A DNA stretch of 23,987 nucleotides from Coptodactyla brooksi (Eukaryota > Arthropoda > Insecta > Coleoptera > Scarabaeidae): assembly GCA_033557675.1 (NCBI GenBank), contig JAWQRM010000334.1:1-23987 (forward strand), given 5' to 3'. The position numbers and the translations under genes are program-made. Below the pieces are notes generated by a model. It was not told where the DNA came from. It did not search any database and was given only the letters and a program-made list of their open reading frames with translations. This document shows positions 12,101 to 19,108 of this stretch, piece by piece (the stretch's first letter is position 1; every line of letters begins with the position of its first letter).

Positions 12101-15003
12101 TATGCTAGCACATGTTGGTGATATTATAAATGATGGATCTGGATAAGTTTTTGGCTTCACACTCCTGCTAGTATAATGGAAACTTCCTCCATGTTCTGAC
12201 TCTTGTCATATATCCTCTTGGATAAGGTTGAATCTGTTATGCAAGCACCTCTTCCTTCCTGTAAAATACTTTTGAGCATTGCCCATTACACAGAATCTAG
12301 AGATTAAATATCCATTTCGCTTTATAGCCAAGGTATGTTGTTCTACAATCCTTGCTTCGGAAGTTGGATGATTCCACTTTAATTCGAATATCTCTAATAA
12401 TTCATTTGTAATTTGTTAAGCGTAATGTAAATCCCATATATTCTAACATGTTTATTTTCTATTTCTTTATAACTTATTTATTTTATTTTAAAAAGAATGT
12501 TTTTATTAACATGAATACAGTAGATTGTACCAATTTAAAAAATAATATTGGTGCTGCTTGGTGTTTCAATACGCATTTTGTAATAAAAACATTTACGTAC
12601 ATACACTGTAGAACATAGATAGAATTATTATGTAAGAGTAACTAATTTTTTAACCAAACTATTTATTTTCTTAAGCTGGCGGCCAGTTTCCTTCCTCAAT
12701 GCCTTCATACACCCAAGGGACCTACACATGTACGCATCCACAGGAGAGCTAGTATTTAAGGCTTGCTATAGCGTATCTCTTGTAACATTACTCTTCATTT
12801 CATAAGCGCTCAGGCTGCATAAAAACTATCATGCGCTAGGGCGTCACTTGATTTCATGTCCGATTCACATACACGCTTCGGCCGGTAAGTAACGAGCAGG
12901 TAGCGTAATCTAGGGACAGCGCAAAATTACTATGCGAATTGCGGCGTATGCGATTTTTAGTTATTTTCGAACGTTCACTTATTGTCCGTATGTTGTTTAG
13001 GGTTTTCTAAAGGATGGAAGGAGACATTTATGAGCGGAGATCAAGAGCCGTGGGTGTTCCGAGGCGGCCTTACTGCGGATTTACAAGTAAGTTGAGTTAT
13101 TTAGTAATCTAATGTAATACAAATTTTCAGTATGTCAATAAAGGTAAATAAAGCAGAGTAGATAAAAATAATAATCGTTATTGGTGATTGTATCCTTATA
13201 GACTTGCAGAGGTCAAATACATACACTAATGAGAGTTCTTAAAAAGAGGTCATGAACATTAGGAGAACCATATATACAGTGCAGATGTAAATGGTCCCCC
13301 CTTCCCTTCCTGCTAACTATAGAACTGATCAAGATAGAAACATAAAACAAAAACTATTAAATCACATGAAGTATAATGGCTTTAAACTGTTAATCTTTCT
13401 AGATGGCGTTGTGGGCGCTATCAACTTTGAAATTGCAAATTGCATTGGAGTCTTGTGATACCTCATTATAAAAGCCTTTCAATTGCCTATTCAACCATAG
13501 CTTTAGTTTTCTATTCTATCAATCCGCTATGAAGTTATAATAATTGAAATGAAGAAATATTGGCCAAAACTGAACAAAAATGTGCACGCCTTTATTGTAA
13601 ACCAACTGAACTACCCTTAAGTATTTTTAGGAAATTCCCGAACGACTTGGAAATTCCCCTAATGTCATAAATGTCTGTCAAGCTTCATTTAAATGATCAT
13701 AACTTCATAAATTAATATTAAGATACTTAAGATTAATATTTTAGTTTTACGTTAAAAACCACTACATTTGATGCGATTTAATACAGTTTTTGTTTCACCA
13801 TTTACGTCCGCATGGTGTAATTAGAAAGCACACTAGAATTATATTAAATGTTAAAAGATATTCATATGAATTTTTACCTTTCACGACAGGTGCGCTGAGC
13901 ATTTAAGCAATGTGAGACCTTCCCATAGCTTCGACGGTTAGAGGCTGATCCATCAATGCATGATATATGTATAGACCATGTCGAATTTACTATTACTTTT
14001 TCTTAATTTCACCACTAATTAAAAAGTTAAAATATAAAAAATATAGCTATAAAGCTTGGTGCACGTTGTTGTCGAAAACTGTTTTCTTTGCAGTATACGT
14101 AAGATCTAAACAATCGATTGCCCAAAACGCAAAAAGGTTGGTTGATTGAGCGTAACAAATCACCATGCAACGAATTTACGTGTATTTAAATTACACCTTG
14201 TATTGTTACGTCATAAGTTTTATTTATTGTGGTAATCTGTTCAAAACTTTTTTTTTCTTTCAGAGATTAATTCCAGTTGACTCTGGAAATGATCTATTCG
14301 TTTATAAAGCGCCGGATGTACCAACTTGTAGAGTGTACACCATTCGTCCTTACCTGCCATCGGACGAAGTACAAGTTTACGAAGTTTGCAATAGGACATG
14401 TAAAGATGGATTGGAGGATTGCTTACCATACCCTGATGAATTAAAAGATCTTCAACCTGATAGAATAGTAGGACCTTATCTGACGATGCATCCTGAATTT
14501 TGTATGGTTGTGGAAGACGAGAGTGGAGTAGTTGGTTATGCCTGTGCGTCCCCTGACTATAAAAAGTTTAGAGTAAAATTGGAATTAGCATGGATACCAG
14601 AAGTGTGCGAGAAGTATGCACTAAAAGAAGATAGAACAGACATTTCCAAGTATGCTAAGGAAAGCATAGAATATTTTCATAATTTTAAGGATGAGGTATA
14701 TGTCAGTAGTCCAACACATCCTTCTAGTATGGTTTGCAGTCTACTGCCATCTGTTTTGGATCAGTCAGTTAGCAAACGACTTGTTACTTGTTTATTAGCA
14801 GCACTAAGAGCAAATGGTAAGTAATGCTAGTTATGTTTATCATTTATAAAAGTATGTGAACATGTTATTTAGGTTCTTTTGGAGTTCATGTCGTCATGAA
14901 TTCAAATGATAGTTACACACATGCCTTCTATGGAAAGTTGGGTTTCGTAGAGAATACGCATGAAGCCATTAAAGGAAAAATCGTGATGGGACGTACGTTC
15001 TAA
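2702..15003 (+). CDS. OGA: O-GlcNAcase (protein O-GlcNAc hydrolase), 5'-truncated spliced gene, ten exons
   Basis: Known role: GH84 enzyme that hydrolyses O-GlcNAc from Ser/Thr of nuclear and cytoplasmic proteins, opposing OGT, by substrate-assisted catalysis. Ten exons join without a frame break into 914 codons plus a stop. Order: GH84 domain (exons 1-3), Thr/Pro-rich linker (exon 4 to start of exon 6), stalk helices (exons 6-8), GNAT-like C-terminal domain (exons 9-10). Seen active-site equivalents (human numbering): K98 in APKDDYKHR, D174/D175 at 2970-2975, Y219 in CPTQYC, W278/N280/D285 in VIWDNLHAND (4425-4454), N313 in TNPNCE. The first full codon aligns with human residue 85, so the segment with G67 is encoded upstream of the window. 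Total length would be near 1000 residues against 916 in human, the excess lying in the linker. All active-site residues in view are intact, so the gene looks functional. The family call is certain; exon 5 and one acceptor are the weaker parts. Confidence 0.96.
3199..4350 (+). other. OGA intron with one MITE
   Basis: The intron runs from gtaaat to ttttccatag. Apart from the TTAA-flanked element at 3808-4050 it is AT-rich with no coding signal. The open frame at 3390-3611 has no recognisable content. Confidence 0.85.
3808..4050. mobile_element. TTAA-flanked MITE, piggyBac type
   Basis: Both sides carry TTAA (3804-3807, 4051-4054). The ends are inverted: ctcattcactgct on the left and, reading the right end inward on the - strand, cccgttcagtgcc. 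Over 18 bases including TTAA context, 14 match. The interior right half folds back on itself: ctgtcatgcgcacttggtt pairs with aaccaag...gtgc...gcatgacac (about 3970-4026). At 243 bp with no coding capacity it fits a non-autonomous piggyBac element. Its ends differ from those of the larger relic at 1-2205. Confidence 0.65.
4351..4632 (+). CDS. OGA: OGA exon: end of GH84 barrel (WDN/HAND and TNPNCE motifs)
   Basis: The acceptor is ttttttttccatag|gcc and the donor is tttaa|gtaagt. The split Gly codon joins WTG to PKV as in other OGA proteins. Active-site Trp, Asn and Asp fall in VIWDNLHANDYDQKR (Trp codon 4431), and TNPNCE carries the later active-site Asn. It ends with VAIHTLAQW, a conserved stretch. 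Confidence 0.95.
4752..4952 (+). CDS. OGA: OGA exon: acidic stretch and C-terminal helix of the catalytic region
   Basis: The acceptor is gttcacag|atg and the donor is agcaa|gtaaga. In frame it reads NDSVSADIKLETETED, then HPRQALRNAINDWLPEF, matching the human segment around SVSIQIKLE and LKLALTEWLQEF. The frame with the stop at 5036 runs on into the intron and is not used. A 3.9-kb intron follows. Confidence 0.92.
5740..6090. repeat. Inverted pair of tRNA-like (SINE-type) repeats forming a foldback
   Basis: Arms aaacctgaacaactgcacc (5874-5892) and ggtgcagttgttcgggttt (5988-6006) are inverted copies with one mismatch in 19, and similarity continues inward for some 25 bases. Outside each arm lies tRNA-like sequence pointing outward. 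On the + side, cacctatctcagatg is followed by ggtttgattca (6056-6066), close to the pol III B box GGTTCGANTCC. On the - side (about 5840-5760), gctcagatgggtacagcacc resembles an A-box region and is followed by catgttctatttc, a decayed B box. No intact tRNA can be folded. Confidence 0.55.
7625..7648. repeat. (TA)12 microsatellite
   Basis: Twelve perfect TA units inside the large OGA intron. Confidence 0.95.
8818..9398 (+). CDS. OGA: OGA exon: long disordered Thr/Pro/Ser linker
   Basis: The acceptor is tattttcttacag|ttg and the donor is gaaact|gtaagt. It opens with proline-rich sequence, then a run of seven Thr codons (TTTTTTTSTGTAPTP), then acidic and Ser-rich sequence with SPSEPMDCN, comparable to the EPMD patches in the human linker. 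No domain is visible. This is the poorly conserved region between catalytic and stalk domains; the caspase-cut site of human OGA is not recognisable. Placement rests on splice sites and frame. Confidence 0.88.
9399..10423 (+). other. OGA intron with a perfect hairpin
   Basis: It runs from gtaagt to ttttttttag. AT-rich, with a 13-bp perfect inverted repeat at 9763-9792 and no coding or transposon signal that I recognise. Confidence 0.85.
9763..9792. repeat. Perfect 13-bp hairpin in OGA intron
   Basis: aaaattccaaaat (9763-9775) and attttggaatttt (9780-9792) pair perfectly around the four-base loop agta. No TIR or target duplication is evident around it. Confidence 0.8.
10424..10497 (+). CDS. 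OGA: OGA exon: short linker exon (weak donor)
   Basis: The acceptor is gataattttttttag|aca. It encodes TSSGSMQIESSDTTNMVVET then VEEKR. The donor gttctt at 10498 departs from consensus at several positions, but it is the one that makes the two-base phase fit the next exon. This is the least certain part of the gene model. Confidence 0.7.
10553..10718 (+). CDS. OGA: OGA exon: start of stalk domain
   Basis: It follows a 55-bp intron (10498-10552; acceptor tgtatttttag). It encodes KECQLTFDDLSLFCDLFYLP and then FEHGGQGLQLLQEFNWLKS, matching the human stalk around LEDLQLLADLFYLPYEHG. The donor is cccgaa|gtaagc, phase 0. In known OGA structures the stalk builds the homodimer. Confidence 0.93.
10778..10952 (+). 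CDS. OGA: OGA exon: stalk helices
   Basis: It follows a 59-bp intron with acceptor tcaatctag|gtc; a second in-frame AG six bases on (10782-10783) could be used instead. It encodes EWFLRAEKMNEMTESVNRLF and NNRELLYDLYSYVWDI, matching the human YDMYSYVWDIKS segment. It ends IKWL plus one base before gtatgt, as in human FVQWLG. Confidence 0.93.
10953..13000 (+). other. OGA intron, mostly featureless, CpG-rich near its end
   Basis: It runs from gtatgt to tgttgtttag. From 10953 to about 12660 it is AT-rich with no gene or repeat that I can name. From about 12665 to 12975 it becomes richer in GC and CpG. Confidence 0.8.
12665..12975. other. Unassigned GC- and CpG-rich block
   Basis: Against an AT-rich background this stretch is rich in CpG, for example ttcggccgg near 12880 and gcgaattgcggcgtatgcg near 12935-12953. 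No reading frame stands out on either strand and OGA needs no exon here. It could be a younger insertion, a SINE-like repeat or a regulatory block; the sequence does not decide. Confidence 0.45.
13001..13086 (+). CDS. OGA: OGA exon: stalk end (GDQEPWVFRGGL)
   Basis: The acceptor is tatgttgtttag|ggt. It encodes FSKGWKETFMSGDQEPWVFR and then GGLTADLQ, matching human GDQEPWAFRGGLAGEFQ. The donor ttacaa|gtaagt is phase 0. Unspliced reading continues with Val-Ser and then stops at 13093, which would end the protein before the acetyltransferase-like domain. Confidence 0.93.
13087..14263 (+). other. OGA intron with a TA-flanked short element
   Basis: It runs from gtaagt to ttctttcag and contains the 13277-13817 element. 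The open frames at 13967-14149 and in front of 14264 are intronic and not coding. Confidence 0.85.
13277..13817. mobile_element. Short non-autonomous Tc1/mariner-like element
   Basis: TA-flanked (13275-13276, 13818-13819). The left end is cagtgcagatgtaaatggt; the right end read inward on the - strand is caccatgcggacgtaaatgg. After a two-base gap most positions of about 19 match, including gtaaatggt in both. There is no transposase coding in the 541 bp. The superfamily is inferred only from the TA flanks and TIR style. Confidence 0.5.
14264..14816 (+). CDS. OGA: OGA exon: acetyltransferase-like (GNAT-fold) domain
   Basis: The acceptor is ttttttttctttcag|aga and the donor is aatg|gtaagt. It opens RLIPVDSGNDLF (human RLLPIDGANDLF) and continues with CRVYTIRPYLPSDEVQVYEV, the first strand and helix of a GNAT-like fold, then VVEDESGVVGYACASPD and LAWIPE. 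In vertebrate OGA this domain is regarded as a pseudo-acetyltransferase lacking acetyl-CoA-binding residues; activity here cannot be judged from sequence. Confidence 0.94.
14873..15003 (+). CDS. OGA: OGA terminal exon
   Basis: It follows a 56-bp intron (14817-14872). It encodes SFGVHVVMNSNDSYTHAFYG and KLGFVE, the last strands of the GNAT-like fold (human FYSKLGCFE), and ends IVMGRTF before TAA at 15001-15003, close to the human ending ILGRSL. Confidence 0.94.
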
Positions 15004-15212
15004 GCTTAAATTAGTAATTGTTGTATACGTTCTTTAATGACTGATTTTATATATCGCATACTCGATGTTTATTATTCAATCACCAATTTTATTTAATTGC
15101 GTTCAGTTGATTCCTATTTTTTTATCTTTGACATTATTGACGGCAATTTATGTTACGGTACCAGAAGTTGTAGCTGTTGTATTATCTATTAAACAAATCA
15201 AAAAGATATATT

Positions 15213-15218
15213 AATAAA
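15213..15218 (+). terminator. Poly(A) signal of OGA
   Basis: AATAAA lies 210 bases after the OGA stop codon, followed by TTTATT-rich and TTGTTTTA sequence. It is the first canonical hexamer after the stop, implying a 3' UTR of roughly 230 bases. Confidence 0.75.
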
Positions 15219-15509
15219 AACACATTTATTTAAAGGTTGTTTTATTATCTAAAATGTTCTACCAAACAACAAGTAGTACACGCAGCACACGAGTACAGGT
15301 AATTTTCATCTAGTAGACCAAATTAGCTTCTTGTTGACATATTAAAGTGATGTATTATTCATGGCTTGTAAAGATGTAACCTTTTTGTGAAGGTCAATTA
15401 TCTGGAAATAAATTATAAATCATTAGTACAGCTAATGCAAGATTTCACAAAAAAATACAAGATTTTAGTGTTTCTCAAAAAAAATCTTTATTTATATTAC
15501 ACTTTTTCC

Positions 15510-16140
15510 TTCTTCAGGAATTCTGTCATCTCAATGTTAGCAAAATATTGTCCTTTCATGGTTTTGTTAATAATCATCGGAAATAGGAAGAAGCCACAGG
15601 CGACCATGATCAGCAAATATGGAGGCTGAGGGTATCATAGTGCTGTGCTTCACAAAAACTTCACGAATAAGCAGCAAATTGTTATCACGTGCATCATCAC
15701 GGTGCAATTGTCATGAATTGTTTTGCCACAAATCCAGGCATTCTCTTTGGATCCATTTACAGATATGGCATAGAACTTTCAGGTAGTATTGTTTGTTGAT
15801 CATACAGCCTAGTGGCAAGAACTCGTGGGACACTGTGCTATGGAAATTGAAGTAAACAGCATAATTTTTACATTCGATCAAACTTGAGGAGCTTTTTCAG
15901 GAAGCTTCTATTGGGACGATTGGGATTTAGTTTTGACGTCATATTCACACAGCCATGTTTCATCACTAGTTATGTATCGAAATCTGATACTAATTCCAAT
16001 TAAAACTTTCCGATTCCCCATCACATTCCGCTTACTTCACTTCCCACTTTTATTAGTCTTCCGTGGGGGTTGTTCAACATTGCCACAATGTTCCAATTCC
16101 ATGCTGTAGTAGTTCCTTCGTGGTATGTGCACGGTACAGC
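15510..16140 (-). mobile_element. Degenerate mariner transposon (transposase relic)
   Basis: - strand pieces in several frames follow mariner order. SDETWLCEYDVKTKSQSSQ (about 15970-15915) matches the GDE(T/S)W block with the first catalytic Asp. IHDNCTVMMHV (Asp codon 15712-15710) matches HHDNAPAH with the second. CGFFLFP, then MKGQYFANIEMTEFLK (to about 15520), matches the end of the domain. The third catalytic Asp (PCDFFLF in the family) reads Gly here. Multiple stops and frameshifts make it dead. Terminal repeats were not identified, so the limits are approximate. Confidence 0.75.
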
Positions 16141-16646
16141 TTACATCAGTATTTTGATGAATACTGATTCATTGTGAATTACCACCAGTGCTCTTAGATA
16201 CTGATTGTGATAACTAACATCAAGATCTGATAAATGGCATCAAGAATCAGATGCGGAGGTGAATTTGAGTTAAATGGAATATTTGAAAGATGCACAAATA
16301 AAATTTAAAATCGTTAATACTTTAGGAAAAGGCAGTATGAAAATAATAAGAACCGAGGATTAGATTAACAAAAACTAAACCACCTAAAAGATACATTCAA
16401 TTTTTGGTTGAAATATTTACAACCCTTTAAAATCAGGTGCTCTTAAAAGCCTCACAAACAGCAAATTATGTCAACTTGAACGAAGGAATGAATGCTGCGA
16501 AGGGTTTTTGTGTTCAGAATATAAATTAGGTATACAGTATACAATATACTTAGGGGATGAATAATTGGATTGTAGTACGGTATGCTATATACCTGTATGA
16601 TGGGGCTTATCCATTTGGAAATTAATCTTGTCAGTGTTTCATCGTT

Positions 16647-16689
16647 CCTGATGATGCTAAATTAGTTAACGAAATGTACGTCGAGCAGG
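16647..16689 (+). repeat. Possible SINE/LINE tail motif
   Basis: cctgatgatgctaaatt (16647-16663), then gaaatgtacgtcgagcagg (16671-16689), resembles the CCTGA-GATG...GAAACG-GTCG motif common near 3' ends of arthropod SINE and LINE copies. There is no further retroelement sequence upstream that I can recognise. Confidence 0.3.
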
Positions 16690-17526
16690 TATTTTTTAAT
16701 TTTGATGTAGTGGTTACAATTACTCAACTTTGTCTACTTGGAAGGTGATGTATCAGATAACATTTTTATAAATATATGAACACGTGAAAAATTTGGATTT
16801 CTATGATTATAGATAAGTCTGAAATTAAAACTAAATTATCAACAATGTGTACTTATACATTGTTAAGTGCGCATGATCCCTGTGTTTTAATCAATAAAAA
16901 CAGCATTGTTCAATATGAAACCTAATAGTAATTAATACAGGACTATGTTTCTTGCTGTTAAAGGTGAAGTACTTGAAATTAATCTGAATCATCGGCATCC
17001 TTTCTAAAAAAATTTCGACATATGAAAAATCCCATAATACAATTTCGAAAATTTATGACTCGGAATAGGGCATTGAAGGACAAATATTTTCAACATTATT
17101 TAATATTTTAACAACATTAAGAAGTTACTTCCAAGTGGGTTGAAAAACACTGCACGTTTATTCCATAATTAATTTGTTTTCAATAAATGAGTTTATGAAA
17201 TTAGTTTTGTTTTAGAATCAATTTATGATCATGAAATTTTAAAAGCATCCATCTCCTAGAAAGCTAATAAAATAACGCATCTATATTCTAGAACTTGTAA
17301 TCTAGATTCTAGAGATGAAGCTAATAATAATCCTTTGAAAAATGTAGTTATAATGTATAATCAAAATTCATGTGAAATGTTTTTTACTCGTGTAAAACAA
17401 AGATTCACGTGTTCATTTTAATTCTTTCATGAGAATGAAATAAGTTGTTATATTTAATGCAGAAACACATTAAACATAACACAAAATAGAAGGGGCTCCT
17501 CACGAAAGAGAGGAGATTTTTCATAC

Positions 17527-17759
17527 CTTTTTCAATATCCATAATGATTCGGGATGATACCGACAAGATTTCAGATGTGAAAAATCAGCACATAATTTTC
17601 GATGGTAAAAGTGGAAATTGGAAAGCTGTTCATTGGCATAAGGCATGATACATATCAAAAAACAGAAAATATAATGTACATCATCAGAGATACAGCAACG
17701 AACTGGATCAAATGATCTAATAGCATTGGAAGTGAATTCTTTGTCTACATATTTTTTCA
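17527..17759 (-). other. Candidate unassigned exon
   Basis: A 77-codon open stretch is bounded by an acceptor-like tttagcttacctgcag (ending 17760) and a donor-like gaaaaag|gtatga (after 17527). It reads VDKEFTSNAIRSFDPVRCC, then a hydrophobic section, then FYHRKLCADFSHLKSCRYHP. I recognise no family. Partner exons were not found, so it could be chance. Confidence 0.25.
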
Positions 17760-18177
17760 CTGCAGGTAAGCTAAATTAGCTGGTTTAATACTGCTTCTTT
17801 TGAAGTCAAGGTCCTTGGTGAACGCCTCTATGTTGTCTTTTCAGTTGCTTGTTTGTTTGTTGCTTCCTTGGCCAATCCGCTGTCGTCCATTTTGTCTGCA
17901 TATCGTTTTCAGTCTTTCTTCCGTTTCTTCACAACTCTTCTGATCCCCTCCACCCCATTAGTGTCTTCCTCGGAAAAATCATTCTTGGGCTTCTCATCTT
18001 GAATAACGTCAGCAGTTGAGTGGCTTTAGCAGTCTGCTTACCTATTGTATTATCATCCAGTCAATCTCCAATTTACACAGTCTTACCCTTGGTATCATTT
18101 TACACTTGGTTTTGTGTGTTTAGCATCTTTGTTGCTATATTACAATCTTTGTAGGTTGTCGGGGTAGATTGTAGGTG

Positions 18178-18378
18178 TAAAATAGGAAAAATATGTTTTT
18201 CCTATTTTATATCCAGCATGCTTTATGTAGGTGGTTCTTTAAAACTGTCTAAACTGTGCAATAGAAAGTTTTGTAAATAACAAAACTGCAATTGAGGAGT
18301 GTAATCGTTTTCAATTCTCTACTGTATTAATTTTTCACAGTACATATTCCTTACTACTAAAGTTGTTTAGTAGTAAGG
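18178..18378. repeat. Cluster of three perfect hairpins
   Basis: Three stem-loops follow one another: taaaataggaaaaa (18178-18191) with its complement at 18196-18209, loop tatg; agttttgt (18267-18274) with 18280-18287, loop aaata; and ccttactactaaa (18349-18361) with 18366-18378, loop gttg. All three stems are perfect (14, 8 and 13 bp). They lie just 3' of the candidate last exon of the - strand gene. Confidence 0.75.
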
Positions 18379-18520
18379 ACTGCTGTAGAAACTATTTGTT
18401 TGATTTTTTAGTATTTATAAGTACAAGGCCGTTGTTCTTTATATGCTATTGTAATAAGACTATATCCTAACAGCTCTTCATAAGCAGCGTGATAATAACT
18501 TTTTTGTGATATTCTACTGA

Positions 18521-18685
18521 CTATCCAACACCTGGTTTATGAAGAATGCTGCCCATTTCATAAAATAAATCTACAAAACTTTTTAATCTGCTCCTAAATT
18601 CGTCATAATTCATTCCGATCTCCGGGAACTCATCTTCAATTTCATTTAACTGCTTTCTTAAATTAACCCAAACACCCCAAAGATC
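18521..18685 (-). CDS. Candidate terminal exon (55 codons with stop) of the LRRC27-like gene
   Basis: After the acceptor-like gaaataaacag (ending 18686) the frame reads DLWGVWVNLRKQLNEIEDEF, then PEIGMNYDEFRSRLKSFVDL and FYEMGSIL, ending at TAG 18523-18521. The composition looks genuinely protein-coding (charged, amphipathic). Phase 0 fits the candidate exon at 20917-21033. No family was recognised; it could instead belong to another gene or an old element. Confidence 0.4.
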   Translation of the reverse strand, partial: DLWGVWVNLRKQLNEIEDEFPEIGMNYDEFRSRLKSFVDLFYEMGSILHKPGVG

Positions 18686-19108
18686 CTGTTTATTTCGAAA
18701 ATAACTAAGGATTGAAAATTATTTTTACTGAACTTATCTTTAAAAGAAAGAGCTTTCAAAATACTCAATATTTGGTAACCATTGACTGACATTGATACAA
18801 AACGAAAGGTTCTAAATCCATAATTAGAATAACTTAGTAAAAGCTTAATATTAATTTGGTAAATACCATAAAAGGCTCGATGCACAGTTGATCTTAGTGG
18901 TGGTCTATCAAAGTTTTTTTTTTGTTGAACCCATGTTATAACTGTTACCTTTAAAAGGAAATAACAATATGCAAGCATTTTTCACATAAAGGCTAAGTAA
19001 CAGCAGATACTCAAATGTTAATAACTGTTCACAAATACAATGCCACTTTCTAATTCTTGTGATTTCATAAATCACTAAATCGTTCGGTATTACAAATAAA
19101 CAATAGTA

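Larger units (their letters stand above)
15004..18520. other. Intergenic region 3' of OGA
   Basis: After the OGA 3' UTR (to about 15235) it holds a mariner relic (about 15510-16140), a possible retroelement-tail motif (16647-16689), a candidate - strand exon (17527-17759), a less AT-rich unclassified stretch (about 17770-18120), and three hairpins (18178-18378). I recognise nothing in 16150-16640 and 16700-17490. Confidence 0.75.

Noticed and set aside
15387..15629. + strand open frame of 80 codons
   Set aside because: It overlaps the antisense of the mariner relic and AT-rich DNA; no recognisable protein.
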